NCBI GenBank assembly: GCA_038324085.1
Contig: JBBQHP010000025.1
Location: 1-64,000 of the forward strand
Reading direction: 5' to 3'
Length of the DNA: 64,000 bases
Origin: Ga0077523 sp038324085
GTDB taxonomy: Bacteria; Pseudomonadota; Gammaproteobacteria; Burkholderiales; Ga0077523
A program made the position numbers and the translations under genes. Below the pieces are notes generated by a model. The model searched no databases and was not told where the DNA came from. It was given only the letters and a program-made list of their open reading frames with translations. Every line of letters begins with the position of its first letter. Position 1 is the stretch's first letter. This document shows positions 1 to 8,574 of the stretch, one piece after another.

Positions 1-2
1 TG

Positions 3-356
3 CGCGAGATATTTCTCGCGCACGGCCGCGGGCTGGATCCCATTCTCGCCGCGCAGATGGTGAAGGAAATAGGCATCTACCCGCCGGGTGCCCTGGTGAA
101 ACTGGCCAACGGCGAGACAGCCGTGGTCGTGAAACGCTCGCTCAACGCGAGCCAGCCGATCGTGCGCTCGATCCTGAGCGCATCCGGTGTGCGCCTGCCC
201 GCCTTTCCCAAGCGACGCACCAGTCACCCCAGCTTCGCCGTCACCGATGTGCTGACCCATGCACGCATGCCGGCGAACGTCGATGGCGCTTCGCTCTGGT
301 CCACCACCGTGACCGACGACGCGCTCGAGGAGTCTTCCGGCGAGCAAAGCGGCTGA
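3..356 (+). CDS. HD-GYP domain protein, C-terminal end (partial)
   Basis: The window opens inside this gene; about 117 C-terminal residues are visible and the frame is open from base 3. The stretch KEIGIYPPG followed by LVKLANGETAVVVKR is the characteristic end of HD-GYP cyclic-di-GMP phosphodiesterases, where a PPG turn and a small beta segment follow the last helix of the HD domain. The metal-binding HD and GYP motifs lie upstream of the window, so catalytic competence cannot be judged. The final ~35 residues are family-variable. An internal ATG at 57 lies within the domain and is unlikely to be the true start. The gene converges on fccB, with about 80 bases between the stop codons. Confidence 0.8.
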   Translation, partial: REIFLAHGRGLDPILAAQMVKEIGIYPPGALVKLANGETAVVVKRSLNASQPIVRSILSASGVRLPAFPKRRTSHPSFAVTDVLTHARMPANVDGASLWSTTVTDDALEESSGEQSG

Positions 357-435
357 CCTGGGTGTCTCTGGGGCAACGAGGCCAACGCGAGCATGCCGAC
401 CACTCCAGCGCAAGACATCCGACACCCCTGCTGTT

Positions 436-1731
436 CTACCCGAGCATGTCGGCCCAGATATTGCGCGCCCAGGCTTCGGCGTAACGACCTTCCAGCTCGT
501 TCGGGGCGACCGACAGGCCACCGCTGTCCGGCACCGGAAGCATGGTCTTCTTCTCCGGATCGTACCGGTGCACCGACGCGATGTGCATTGCATCCGCACC
601 CGACACGAAGCTGTAGCACGTATTGTTGATCATCGGATGCTGATTGACGGTGTCCCCCCGCAACAAGGCGATGATTGCGGCCGCGCACACCTTGGCGTGC
701 TGATTGGCCATGTGCCCTGACTTCGGCATCAAGGGTGCGGCGAGAACGGCGTCGCCCAACACGTGCACGTTCTTCTGTGCCAGCGATTCGTAACTGAGGA
801 AATCCACTCCGCACCACTTGTGGTTCGCCGTGATCAATCCTGCTCGTTCCGCGATCGCCGCCGCCTTCATCGGTGGAATCACGTTGAGGACGTCAGCCTT
901 GACATCGTCGAACAGCAGCTTCGCGGTCAGGCTCGCCGCATCCACGTCGGCAAGCTCGCTGTTGGGGACGTACTCGACCAGTCCCGGATAGAGCTCGTCC
1001 CAAGCCTGTTGGAACAGTGCTCCCTTGGAAGCAACCTTCTGGTTGGCGTCCAGGATCAGCACCTTGGACTTCGGCTTGTTCAGTTTGAAGTACCACGCGA
1101 CCTGGCACGCGCGCTCGTAGGGACCGGGCGGGCAACGATACGGCGCCACGGGAACGGTCACGGCGAACACTCCGCCATCCGGCATGGCCTCGATCTGCTG
1201 ACGTAGCGCGACCGTCTGCGGGCCGGCCTTCCAGGCATGCAGTACCCGCTCGCGGGCCGCTGCGCTTTTCAGGCCAGGGATACCGCTATAGTCGAGATCG
1301 AGCCCGGCGGACACGATCAAGCGATCGTAGGGGAGCTTCCTGCCGCTCGCCAGCGTCACGATTTGTTTCTCGACGTCGATGTCCGTTGCCTCGTCGCGCA
1401 GGACTGCCACGCCGTGCCTGCCCGAAAGCTGGTCGTAGCTTCTCGTGAGATCCGCCAGCGTTGTCGTCCCGGCCAGAATACGATTGCTGAGCGGGCAGGA
1501 AACGAACTCCGCGTCACGTTCGACCAGGGTCACTTCAATTCCGGTACTCCACAGGCGAATGTACTTCGCCGCCGTCGCGCCACCGAATCCACCGCCGATC
1601 ACGACCACGCGTCCAGAGGCCGCCTGCGCCTGGAACCCGATGCCCGCAGCACCCGCAGCCGCAACGCCGCCGAGCAGACGCAGGAATTTCCTTCTGCCCC
1701 GAGCCTGCGTTGGACGCTCCCGCCGCAGCAC
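436..1731 (-). CDS. fccB: Sulfide dehydrogenase (flavocytochrome c) flavoprotein subunit
   Basis: Periplasmic FAD subunit that oxidises sulfide and passes electrons to a partner cytochrome c. I take the GTG at 1731, two bases after the stop of the upstream cytochrome gene, giving 431 aa. The frame is open further upstream, but only antisense to coding sequence. Residues 13-20 (RRKFLRLL) followed by an Ala/Gly-rich hydrophobic stretch form a twin-arginine signal ending near QAQA. The FAD-binding motif VVVIGGGFGG is at about 42-51. The C-terminal third (LGDAVLAAP, then SGHMANQHAK) matches the FCSD flavin-binding domain. The SoxF flavoprotein belongs to the same family and is the main alternative name. 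Translation is probably coupled to fccA. Confidence 0.88.
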   Translation of the reverse strand: MLRRERPTQARGRRKFLRLLGGVAAAGAAGIGFQAQAASGRVVVIGGGFGGATAAKYIRLWSTGIEVTLVERDAEFVSCPLSNRILAGTTTLADLTRSYDQLSGRHGVAVLRDEATDIDVEKQIVTLASGRKLPYDRLIVSAGLDLDYSGIPGLKSAAARERVLHAWKAGPQTVALRQQIEAMPDGGVFAVTVPVAPYRCPPGPYERACQVAWYFKLNKPKSKVLILDANQKVASKGALFQQAWDELYPGLVEYVPNSELADVDAASLTAKLLFDDVKADVLNVIPPMKAAAIAERAGLITANHKWCGVDFLSYESLAQKNVHVLGDAVLAAPLMPKSGHMANQHAKVCAAAIIALLRGDTVNQHPMINNTCYSFVSGADAMHIASVHRYDPEKKTMLPVPDSGGLSVAPNELEGRYAEAWARNIWADMLG

Positions 1732-1733
1732 GG

Positions 1734-2051
1734 TCAGCGCGCCTTCTGCGCCGCGAAATAATCGGCCATCAGCGCGAACTGCGCCTCGGTGTAACCCTTG
1801 GCATGCTGCTGCATCACCGTTGCCGCGCGCGCGCCGCTCTTGAATTCTTCGAGGGCATTCAGGATGTACGATCGGTCGAGGCCGGCGAGCGAGGGCATGC
1901 CACCGGTGCTGCGCCCCTGGGTCCCGTGGCATCCCGTGCAATTGGCAGCGAGCGATCGGCCGGGGTGCTCGTCCACGGCGAAGGCCGCGGGGACCGCGAG
2001 CCACAACATGGCGACCATCGCCGCACGGCGGCCGCAACACAATCCGGTCAT
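1734..2051 (-). CDS. fccA: Monoheme cytochrome c subunit of sulfide dehydrogenase
   Basis: A 105-aa class I cytochrome c. It has a Sec signal (hydrophobic residues 11-25, cleavage near AFA), one heme motif CTGCH at 38-42, and candidate axial methionines such as M80. It is the electron acceptor for the adjacent FccB; family members are either diheme or monoheme, and this one is monoheme. The start at 2051 is chosen because GAGGAG lies just upstream. An earlier in-frame start would add 17 non-conserved residues ahead of the signal peptide. Stop and fccB start are two bases apart, so this is an fccA-fccB operon. A perfect inverted repeat lies immediately upstream. Confidence 0.85.
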   Translation of the reverse strand: MTGLCCGRRAAMVAMLWLAVPAAFAVDEHPGRSLAANCTGCHGTQGRSTGGMPSLAGLDRSYILNALEEFKSGARAATVMQQHAKGYTEAQFALMADYFAAQKAR

Positions 2052-2074
2052 CGTGGTCTCCTCGGGCGAATCGG

Positions 2075-2095
2075 GGCGGACTCCAGGAGTCCGCC
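2075..2095 (-). promoter_or_regulatory. Perfect palindrome upstream of fccA
   Basis: GGCGGACTCC at 2075-2084 and GGAGTCCGCC at 2086-2095 are exact reverse complements around a single A. The site starts 24 bases upstream of the fccA start, just before its Shine-Dalgarno, and about 95 bases after the clpA stop. There is no T-run, so it is not a standard terminator. It could be an operator, or an RNA hairpin occluding the ribosome binding site. With a one-base centre, an operator is more likely than a stem-loop. Confidence 0.5.
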
Positions 2096-2190
2096 GGAAC
2101 ATCTAAGCACCGCTGCTCTACTGCCTCCCGAGCGGCACTGACTACCGGACCCGCAGCTTTGCGTGCTGGCGATTCCAGGAGACCCGTGCT

Positions 2191-4485
2191 TCAGGCGACG
2201 CTACTTTCCTCTTCTTCGCGCTTGGGCTGGGCGGGGGGCGGCGTATCGAACACCAGCTTCACCTTGCCTTCGGCGTCCATGTCCACCGTCACCTTACCAC
2301 CGGCGATGAGCTTGCCGAACAGCAACTCGTCAGCCAGCGCGCGGCGGATGGTGTCCTGGATGAGCCGCGACATCGGTCTCGCTCCCATCATCGGATCGAA
2401 CCCGTTCTTCGCGAGATAGTCCTTGAGCGCCTGGCTGAACGTGACGTCCACCTTCTTCTCGTGCAATTGCTCATCGAGCTGGATCAGGAACTTGTCCACA
2501 ACGCGGAGAATCACCTCGTGGGTCAGCGCAGCAAAGGAGATGATCGCGTCGAGCCGATTACGAAATTCCGGCGTGAACATTCGTTTGATGTCCGCCAGTT
2601 CGTCCCCTGCCTGCTTGCCGAGCGTGAACCCGATGGACGTCTTCGACAACGCATCCGCACCGGCGTTGGTCGTCATGATGATCACGACGTTGCGGAAGTC
2701 GGCCTTGCGCCCGTTGTTGTCGGTGAGCGTACCGTGGTCCATCACCTGCAACAGGATGTTGAAGATGTCGGGATGCGCCTTCTCGATCTCGTCGAGCAAC
2801 AGCACCGCGTACGGATGCTTCGTGATCGCTTCCGTCAGCAGACCGCCCTGATCGAAACCGACATACCCGGGTGGTGCACCGATGAGCCGCGATACCGCGT
2901 GGCGCTCCATGTACTCGGACATGTCGAACCGGATGAGTTCGACGCCGAGCGTGTAGGCGAGCTGGCGGGCTACTTCGGTCTTGCCCACGCCGGTCGGACC
3001 GGAGAACAGGAAATTGCCGATCGGCTTCTGCGGGTTGCCAAGACCGCTGCGGGACATCTTGATCGCCGCCGCGAGCGCATCGATCGCCTTGTCCTGCCCG
3101 AACACGACGGCCTTCAGATCGCGGTCCAGTGTCTTGAGGGCGGTCCTGTCGTTCGAGGAAACGTTCTGCGCGGGAATGCGCGCGATCTTCGCAATGATGT
3201 CTTCGATATCGTGCTTGCCGATCACCTTGCGCTGCCTCGACTTGGGCAGGATGCGTTGCGCAGCCCCGGCCTCGTCGATAACGTCGATGGCCTTGTCCGG
3301 CAGATGGCGATCGTTGATGAAGCGTGCCGAGAGTTCCGCCGCGGTCGTCAGCGCCGCTTCGGTATAACGCACGCCGTGGTGCGCCTCGAATCGGGTCTTG
3401 AGACCGCGCAGAATCGCCACCGTTTCGTCCACGGTGGGCTCGACGACGTCGATCTTCTGGAAGCGCCGCGACAGGGCGTGATCCTTCTCGAAGATGCCGC
3501 GGAACTCGTTGTAGGTGGTGGCCCCGATGCACTTCAGCTGTCCTGAAGAGAGCGCAGGCTTGAGCAGGTTGGACGCATCCAGCGTGCCGCCGGAGGCCGC
3601 ACCGGCGCCGATCAGCGTGTGGATCTCGTCGATGAACAGAATCGCGTTCGGGTTGTCCGTGAGCTGCTTCAGCACAGCCTTGAGCCGCTGCTCGAAGTCA
3701 CCGCGATACTTGGTGCCAGCCAGCAGCGCGCCCATGTCCAGGGCGTAGACGACGGAGTGCGACAGGATCTCGGGCACTTGGCCTTCGATCACCCTGCGCG
3801 CCAGGCCTTCCGCGATTGCGGTCTTGCCGACGCCAGCCTCGCCCACCAGCAACGGATTGTTCTTGCGGCGGCGGCACAGAGTCTGAATCACGCGTTCGAG
3901 TTCGCGGTCGCGACCGATCAACGGATCGATCTTGCCGGCGATGGCGAGTGCATTGAGGTTCAACGTATAGGTCTCGAGCGCCCCACCGGATTGCTGCTCG
4001 GCGTCGCTATCTGCTTCGGCTTCGGCCTTGCTGCTCGCCGGAGCGCTGCTCTGCGGGACCTTGCTGATGCCGTGGGAGATGAAGTTCACCACGTCGAGCC
4101 GGGTCACACCCTTCTGGTGCAGGAAGTAGACGGCGTGTGAATCTTTTTCACCGAAGATGGCAACAAGCACGTTCGCCCCGGTGACTTCCTTCTTGCCGGA
4201 CGATTGCACATGCAGGATCGCGCGCTGGATGACGCGCTGGAAACCGAGCGTGGGCTGGGTGTCGACCTCGTCGCCTGAAACGACAGGCGTGTGCTCGTTG
4301 ATGAAGTCGGTGAGCTGCTTGCGCAGTTCGTCGATGTTGGCGGCGCAAGCGCGCAGCACTTCGGATGCGGACGGGTTGTCCAGCATGGCGAGCAACAGAT
4401 GCTCCACCGTGATGAACTCGTGGCGCTTCTGCCGGGCCTCCATGAAAGCCATGTGCAGACTGACCTCAAGCTCCTGGGCGATCAT
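2191..4485 (-). CDS. clpA: ATP-dependent Clp protease ATP-binding subunit ClpA
   Basis: Hexameric AAA+ unfoldase that feeds substrates into ClpP in the cytoplasm. At 764 aa it is close to the E. coli length of 758. An N-terminal double Clp_N domain (about 1-145) binds ClpS. The first AAA module has Walker A GEAGVGKT and Walker B ILFIDEIH. The second has GPTGVGKT and VLLLDEIEKAHPD. The SIGFTLG stretch in the second module is the ClpP-docking loop. The start directly follows the clpS stop with no spacer (TGAATG), implying strong translational coupling. clpP is not in this window. Confidence 0.97.
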   Translation of the reverse strand: MIAQELEVSLHMAFMEARQKRHEFITVEHLLLAMLDNPSASEVLRACAANIDELRKQLTDFINEHTPVVSGDEVDTQPTLGFQRVIQRAILHVQSSGKKEVTGANVLVAIFGEKDSHAVYFLHQKGVTRLDVVNFISHGISKVPQSSAPASSKAEAEADSDAEQQSGGALETYTLNLNALAIAGKIDPLIGRDRELERVIQTLCRRRKNNPLLVGEAGVGKTAIAEGLARRVIEGQVPEILSHSVVYALDMGALLAGTKYRGDFEQRLKAVLKQLTDNPNAILFIDEIHTLIGAGAASGGTLDASNLLKPALSSGQLKCIGATTYNEFRGIFEKDHALSRRFQKIDVVEPTVDETVAILRGLKTRFEAHHGVRYTEAALTTAAELSARFINDRHLPDKAIDVIDEAGAAQRILPKSRQRKVIGKHDIEDIIAKIARIPAQNVSSNDRTALKTLDRDLKAVVFGQDKAIDALAAAIKMSRSGLGNPQKPIGNFLFSGPTGVGKTEVARQLAYTLGVELIRFDMSEYMERHAVSRLIGAPPGYVGFDQGGLLTEAITKHPYAVLLLDEIEKAHPDIFNILLQVMDHGTLTDNNGRKADFRNVVIIMTTNAGADALSKTSIGFTLGKQAGDELADIKRMFTPEFRNRLDAIISFAALTHEVILRVVDKFLIQLDEQLHEKKVDVTFSQALKDYLAKNGFDPMMGARPMSRLIQDTIRRALADELLFGKLIAGGKVTVDMDAEGKVKLVFDTPPPAQPKREEEESSVA

Positions 4486-4794
4486 TCAATTTTCCTCCAT
4501 CACGCACTGCAGCGGATGCTGGTGCTGCCGGGAATACGAAATCACCTGTTCGACTTTCGTGGCTGCGACATCCCTCGGGTAGACACCGCATACACCCATC
4601 CCTTCCCGGTGGACCTTGAGCATTACCTGTGTTGCCTGCTCTCGCGTCATGCCGAAGAAGTTCTGCAGAACGCCCACGACGAAATCCATCGGCGTGTAGT
4701 CGTCGTTTAGCAGAAGCACCTTGTAGAGCGGTGGCGGCTTGACCTTCTGTTTCTCGACTTCGAGAAGACCGCCTTCGCGAGGACCTGTTGCCAT
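4486..4794 (-). CDS. clpS: ClpA adaptor protein ClpS
   Basis: N-recognin adaptor that delivers N-degron substrates to ClpA and modulates its specificity. I choose the ATG at 4794 (102 aa); a TTG five codons upstream is possible. The core YKVLLLNDDYTPMDFVV carries the Asn-Asp-Asp segment of the N-end-residue pocket, and VHREGMGVCGVY is the second signature. The N-terminal ~20 residues are the flexible extension that enters the ClpA pore in characterised homologues. It abuts clpA directly and is first in the operon; the 108 bases up to icd must contain the promoter. Confidence 0.96.
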   Translation of the reverse strand: MATGPREGGLLEVEKQKVKPPPLYKVLLLNDDYTPMDFVVGVLQNFFGMTREQATQVMLKVHREGMGVCGVYPRDVAATKVEQVISYSRQHQHPLQCVMEEN

Positions 4795-4902
4795 GACCTG
4801 ACTACGCAAACGTTTCCATCGAGGACGACCCTATTTTGCGCGATACCCGGAAATTTACAAGGGGCGCTTCGCTCTGGTGCAACCGCCATTTCTGCAACAA
4901 TT

Positions 4903-6150
4903 TCACGCCCGCTTCATCTGCGCGATCATCGCCTTGCCGAATCCCGAACACGAAACCTGCGTAGCGCCGGGCATGAGGCGGGCAAAGTCATAGGTGACGG
5001 TGCGCGCACTGATCGCGGCCTCGGTAGAGGCGACGATCAGGTCCGCAGCCTCGATCCAGCCCATATGTCGCAACATCATCTCCGCAGAAAGTACCAGCGA
5101 TCCCGGATTCACGTAATCCTTGCCGGCGTATTTCGGCGCTGTTCCGTGGGTTGCTTCGAACATCGCCACCGAATCGCTCAGATTGGCGCCCGGCGCGATG
5201 CCGATGCCACCGACCTGCGCGGCCAGAGCATCGGAAATGTAGTCGCCGTTCAGGTTGAGCGTCGCGATCACGTCGTACTCCTCCGGTCGCAGGAGGATCT
5301 GCTGCAGGAAGGCATCCGCGATGACGTCCTTGATCACGATGCCGCCGGGCAGTTTCATCCACGGACCGCCGTCCACCAGCTCGGCACCGAATTCGTTCTT
5401 CGCGAGCGCATACCCCCAGTCCCGGAACGCGCCTTCGGTGAACTTCATTATGTTGCCCTTGTGGACCAGGGTCACCGACTTGCGCTTGTTCGCCACCGCG
5501 TACCGGATCGCCTTGCGTACCAGCCGCTCCGTCCCCTCTCGTGATACCGGTTTGATGCCGATGCCCGAAGTATCGGGAAACCGGATCTTCTTCACGCCCA
5601 TCTCCGCGATGAGGAACTTGATCACTTTGCGACACGGCTCGCTCTCGGCCTGCCATTCGATGCCGGCGTAGATGTCCTCCGAGTTCTCCCGGAATATGAC
5701 CATGTCCGTCTTTTCCGGATTCTTCAGCGGGCTCGGGACCCCGGCAAAATAACGTACGGGCCGCAGGCAGACATACAGATCGAGCTCCTGGCGCAGCGCG
5801 ACGTTGATCGAGCGAATGCCGCCGCCGACCGGTGTGGTGAGCGGCCCCTTGATGGAGACCACGTATTCCTTGGCTGCCTCGAGGGTTTCTTCGGGCAGCC
5901 AGACATTCTCGCCGTAGACCTTGGTGGCTTTCTCGCCTGCGTAGATCTCCATCCAAGAAATCCGCCGCTTGCCGCCGTAGGCGGTAGCGACCGCGGCGTC
6001 CACGACATCCTTCATGACGGGCGAGATGTCGACGCCCGTGCCATCGCCCTCGATGTACGGAATGACGGGCAGGTCAGGCACGCGCAGGGTGAAATCCTGA
6101 TTGACGACGATCTTCTCGCCGCTCTGCGGCACCTTGATATGCTTGTACAT
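4903..6150 (-). CDS. icd: Isocitrate dehydrogenase, NADP-dependent
   Basis: TCA-cycle enzyme converting isocitrate to 2-oxoglutarate and CO2 with reduction of NADP+. The 415-aa length matches the E. coli homodimeric type (416 aa). The substrate loop LTTPVGGGIRSINVALRQ holds S114, equivalent to the serine phosphorylated by AceK in E. coli. Other family blocks are NLNGDYISDALAAQVGG and ATHGTAPKYAGKD. No aceK is visible in this window. The neighbouring glyoxylate-shunt genes compete for the same isocitrate, so the shared position may matter for flux control. It is divergent from the RraA-family gene. Confidence 0.96.
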   Translation of the reverse strand: MYKHIKVPQSGEKIVVNQDFTLRVPDLPVIPYIEGDGTGVDISPVMKDVVDAAVATAYGGKRRISWMEIYAGEKATKVYGENVWLPEETLEAAKEYVVSIKGPLTTPVGGGIRSINVALRQELDLYVCLRPVRYFAGVPSPLKNPEKTDMVIFRENSEDIYAGIEWQAESEPCRKVIKFLIAEMGVKKIRFPDTSGIGIKPVSREGTERLVRKAIRYAVANKRKSVTLVHKGNIMKFTEGAFRDWGYALAKNEFGAELVDGGPWMKLPGGIVIKDVIADAFLQQILLRPEEYDVIATLNLNGDYISDALAAQVGGIGIAPGANLSDSVAMFEATHGTAPKYAGKDYVNPGSLVLSAEMMLRHMGWIEAADLIVASTEAAISARTVTYDFARLMPGATQVSCSGFGKAMIAQMKRA

Positions 6151-6309
6151 GGATAGCCCGTAGGAAGGTTGGGAACAGGACAGAACAAGAAGCGATTGTG
6201 AATCGGTTTCGCGTGGACGGCAGGCGCGAGCACCAGGATGTTATTCCACTCACCCCATCTTTGCGAAACCATGAACGAACCGCTCCATGACAACATCGGC
6301 ACGTCGGCA

Positions 6310-6792
6310 ATGAACTTCAGGACGTCGGACCTGTGCGATAGCCACGCCGGGGTCGTGCGCGTGCTCGAACCCAAATTGCGCAGCTTCGGCGGACGCCGCA
6401 CCTGCGATGGGCCGATCCGGACACTTCGGGTATTCGGTGACAACGCGATCGTTCGCGCGACTCTGTCGACAACGAGCAATGGCCATGTCCTCGTGGTGGA
6501 CGGCGGCGGTTCGCTGCGTTGCGCACTGGTAGGCGACCAGCTCGCTCAACTCGCCATCGATCATGGCTGGGCCGGGGTGGTTGTGTGGGGCTGCATTCGC
6601 GACTCGGTGCCGGTCGCGACAATGCCGCTCGCGGTGTTCGCGCTGGCAACCCACCCGCTCCGAAGCGCCAGGCTGGGAACGGGTGTACGAGCGATTCCGG
6701 TCACCATTGCCGGGGTGGCGGTGAATCCGGGCGAATACCTTTATGCGGACGACGACGGAATCCTTATCGCACCGCGTCGAATCGAGGCTTGA
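6310..6792 (+). CDS. rraA: RraA family protein (RNase E regulator or HMG/CHA aldolase-like)
   Basis: A 160-aa RraA-fold protein. The start at 6310 (MNFRTSDLCD) aligns with the E. coli RraA N-terminus (MKYDTSELCD); an ATG at 6271 would add 13 residues, and neither has a clear Shine-Dalgarno. VLVVDGGGSLRCALVGD (about 60-76) and the R97-D98 pair in CIRDSV are the family signatures. Family members either inhibit RNase E or act as 4-hydroxy-4-methyl-2-oxoglutarate aldolase with a metal bound through the Arg-Asp pair, and this sequence keeps that pair. The two roles cannot be separated here. It lies upstream of aceA with a 345-base gap. Confidence 0.85.
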   Translation: MNFRTSDLCDSHAGVVRVLEPKLRSFGGRRTCDGPIRTLRVFGDNAIVRATLSTTSNGHVLVVDGGGSLRCALVGDQLAQLAIDHGWAGVVVWGCIRDSVPVATMPLAVFALATHPLRSARLGTGVRAIPVTIAGVAVNPGEYLYADDDGILIAPRRIEA

Positions 6793-7137
6793 ATCTCGAA
6801 AATTTTTCGAAACAGTTTTTCACGATGTGGCATTTTGAGCGCTTTTAAAGAGATATCTTACTGAAAAGGCACTCTAAAGTCCCATCCCAATCGCGATGTT
6901 GCGATGCGCAATCCGAATCGTATAGCCTCCAGTCCATGACCTCCTCGCCGCGGGGCATCCCGCAGAGGCGGATCTTGAGGAGCCGACGCCACGGCGTCAG
7001 CCCCGCAAGCGTGCCGGCTCGGATCTCCGGCCGCCCTTGTGGATTGGGCCCGGCCGCGGCTTCGAGCGGCCCCAGGGGGCTCCCGGCTCGCACCCTCCGG
7101 CTAACAGATTCAACCATCACGATCGAGGACACGAACC
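6793..7137 (+). promoter_or_regulatory. aceA upstream region
   Basis: A 345-base non-coding stretch. The first ~110 bases are clearly AT-richer than the surroundings (runs such as AATTTTTCG and TTTTAAAGAGATATC), as expected for a promoter in a GC-rich genome. TTGCGATGCGCAA at 6899-6911 is an inverted repeat with 5-base arms (TTGCG/CGCAA). The downstream ~200 bases are GC-rich with no frame I can support. No clear Shine-Dalgarno precedes aceA (GAGGACACGAACC is the best candidate). The long leader suggests regulated expression of the glyoxylate shunt; the regulator is not identifiable. Confidence 0.4.
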
Positions 7138-8415
7138 ATGACCCGTGAGCAACAAATTGCGCAAATCAAGAAGGACTGGGCGGAGAACCCCCGCTGGAAA
7201 GGCGTCTCCCGCCCCTATGGTGCCGAAGACGTGCATCGCCTCCGGGGTACGGTGCAAATCGAGCACACGCTTGCCCGTCGCGGCGCCGACAAACTGTGGA
7301 AACTCCTGCATGAAGAGCCGTTCATCAACGCGCTCGGCGCACTGACCGGCAATCAGGCAATGCAGCAGGTCAAGGCCGGTCTGAAGGCCATCTACCTTTC
7401 AGGCTGGCAAGTCGCTGCCGATGCCAACATCGCCGGCGAAATGTACCCGGACCAGTCGCTATACCCGGTGAACAGCGTGCCGAGCGTCGTTCGCCGCATC
7501 AACAGCACATTGATCCGGGCAGACCAGATCCACCACGCCGAAGGCAAGGATGACACTGACTGGTTTGCGCCCATCGTGGCCGACGCCGAAGCCGGATTCG
7601 GGGGCGTCCTGAATGCCCACGAGCTGATGAAGGCCATGATCGACGCCGGTGCGGCGGGCGTGCACTTCGAGGACCAGCTCGCAGCAGCCAAGAAATGTGG
7701 GCACATGGGCGGCAAGGTTCTCGTTCCCACGCAGGAAGCCGTGCAGAAACTGGTTGCCGCACGCCTCGCAGCCGACATCATGGGGGTACCGACACTGGTA
7801 TTCGCCCGGACCGACGCCGAAGCCGCCAACCTGATCACGTCCGACTTCGACGAGAACGACAAGCCCTTCGTCACGGGCGAGCGGACTTCCGAGGGCTTCT
7901 ACCGCGTGAAGAACGGCATCGGCCAGGCGATATCGCGAGGCCTCGCCTATGCCCCGTATGCCGACCTCATCTGGTGCGAAACCGGCACGCCGGATCTGCA
8001 GTTCGCGCGCAAGTTCGCGGAGGCGATCCGCGCGGCCTTCCCCGGCAAGATGCTTGCGTACAACTGCTCCCCGTCGTTCAACTGGAAGAAGAATCTCGAC
8101 GACGCCACCATCGCCAAGTTCCAGCGCGAGCTGGGCGCAATGGGTTACAAGTTCCAGTTCATCACGCTGGCCGGGTTCCACTCGCTCAACTACGGCATGT
8201 TCGAACTGGCCTACGGCTACGCGCGGGACAACATGAGCGCGTTCGTCGAGCTGCAACAGAAGGAGTTCGCGGCGGCAGAGAAGGGCTTCACCGCCGTCAA
8301 GCATCAGCGCGAAGTCGGCACCGGGTATTTCGACGAGGTCACCCAGGTGATCCAGGCGGGACGCTCGTCGACGACCGCACTGACCGGTTCCACGGAAGAA
8401 GCACAGTTCGCCTGA
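7138..8415 (+). CDS. aceA: Isocitrate lyase
   Basis: First enzyme of the glyoxylate shunt, cleaving isocitrate to succinate and glyoxylate. At 425 aa it is of the short E. coli class (434 aa). The active-site hexapeptide KKCGHM contains catalytic C187, and DWFAPIVADAEAGFGG is the magnesium/substrate segment; LAYNCSPSFNWKKNL forms the C-terminal active-site portion. A strong terminator follows about 20 bases after the stop, so aceA and aceB are probably transcribed separately or with read-through. With aceB it allows growth on acetate, fatty acids and other C2 sources. Confidence 0.97.
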   Translation: MTREQQIAQIKKDWAENPRWKGVSRPYGAEDVHRLRGTVQIEHTLARRGADKLWKLLHEEPFINALGALTGNQAMQQVKAGLKAIYLSGWQVAADANIAGEMYPDQSLYPVNSVPSVVRRINSTLIRADQIHHAEGKDDTDWFAPIVADAEAGFGGVLNAHELMKAMIDAGAAGVHFEDQLAAAKKCGHMGGKVLVPTQEAVQKLVAARLAADIMGVPTLVFARTDAEAANLITSDFDENDKPFVTGERTSEGFYRVKNGIGQAISRGLAYAPYADLIWCETGTPDLQFARKFAEAIRAAFPGKMLAYNCSPSFNWKKNLDDATIAKFQRELGAMGYKFQFITLAGFHSLNYGMFELAYGYARDNMSAFVELQQKEFAAAEKGFTAVKHQREVGTGYFDEVTQVIQAGRSSTTALTGSTEEAQFA

Positions 8416-8436
8416 CCCTCCGGCAGCACGACCAGA

Positions 8437-8474
8437 CCGCCCGCGCGCTTCGTGCGCCCGGGCGGTTTTCTTTT
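8437..8474 (+). terminator. Rho-independent terminator after aceA
   Basis: A 12-bp stem (CCGCCCGCGCGC at 8437-8448 against GCGCCCGGGCGG at 8454-8465, one mismatch) with loop TTCGT is followed by TTTTCTTTT. The stem is GC-rich with a T-tract directly after it. It separates aceA from aceB. Confidence 0.85.
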
Positions 8475-8574
8475 GCCGGCCCGGCCGGGGATGCTGCATT
8501 GCAAGAGCTGATGCCATAATGCGCGATTCTCGCAGCATCGCATTGGTTCCTTCCAGGCACTTCCGGAGACACTC

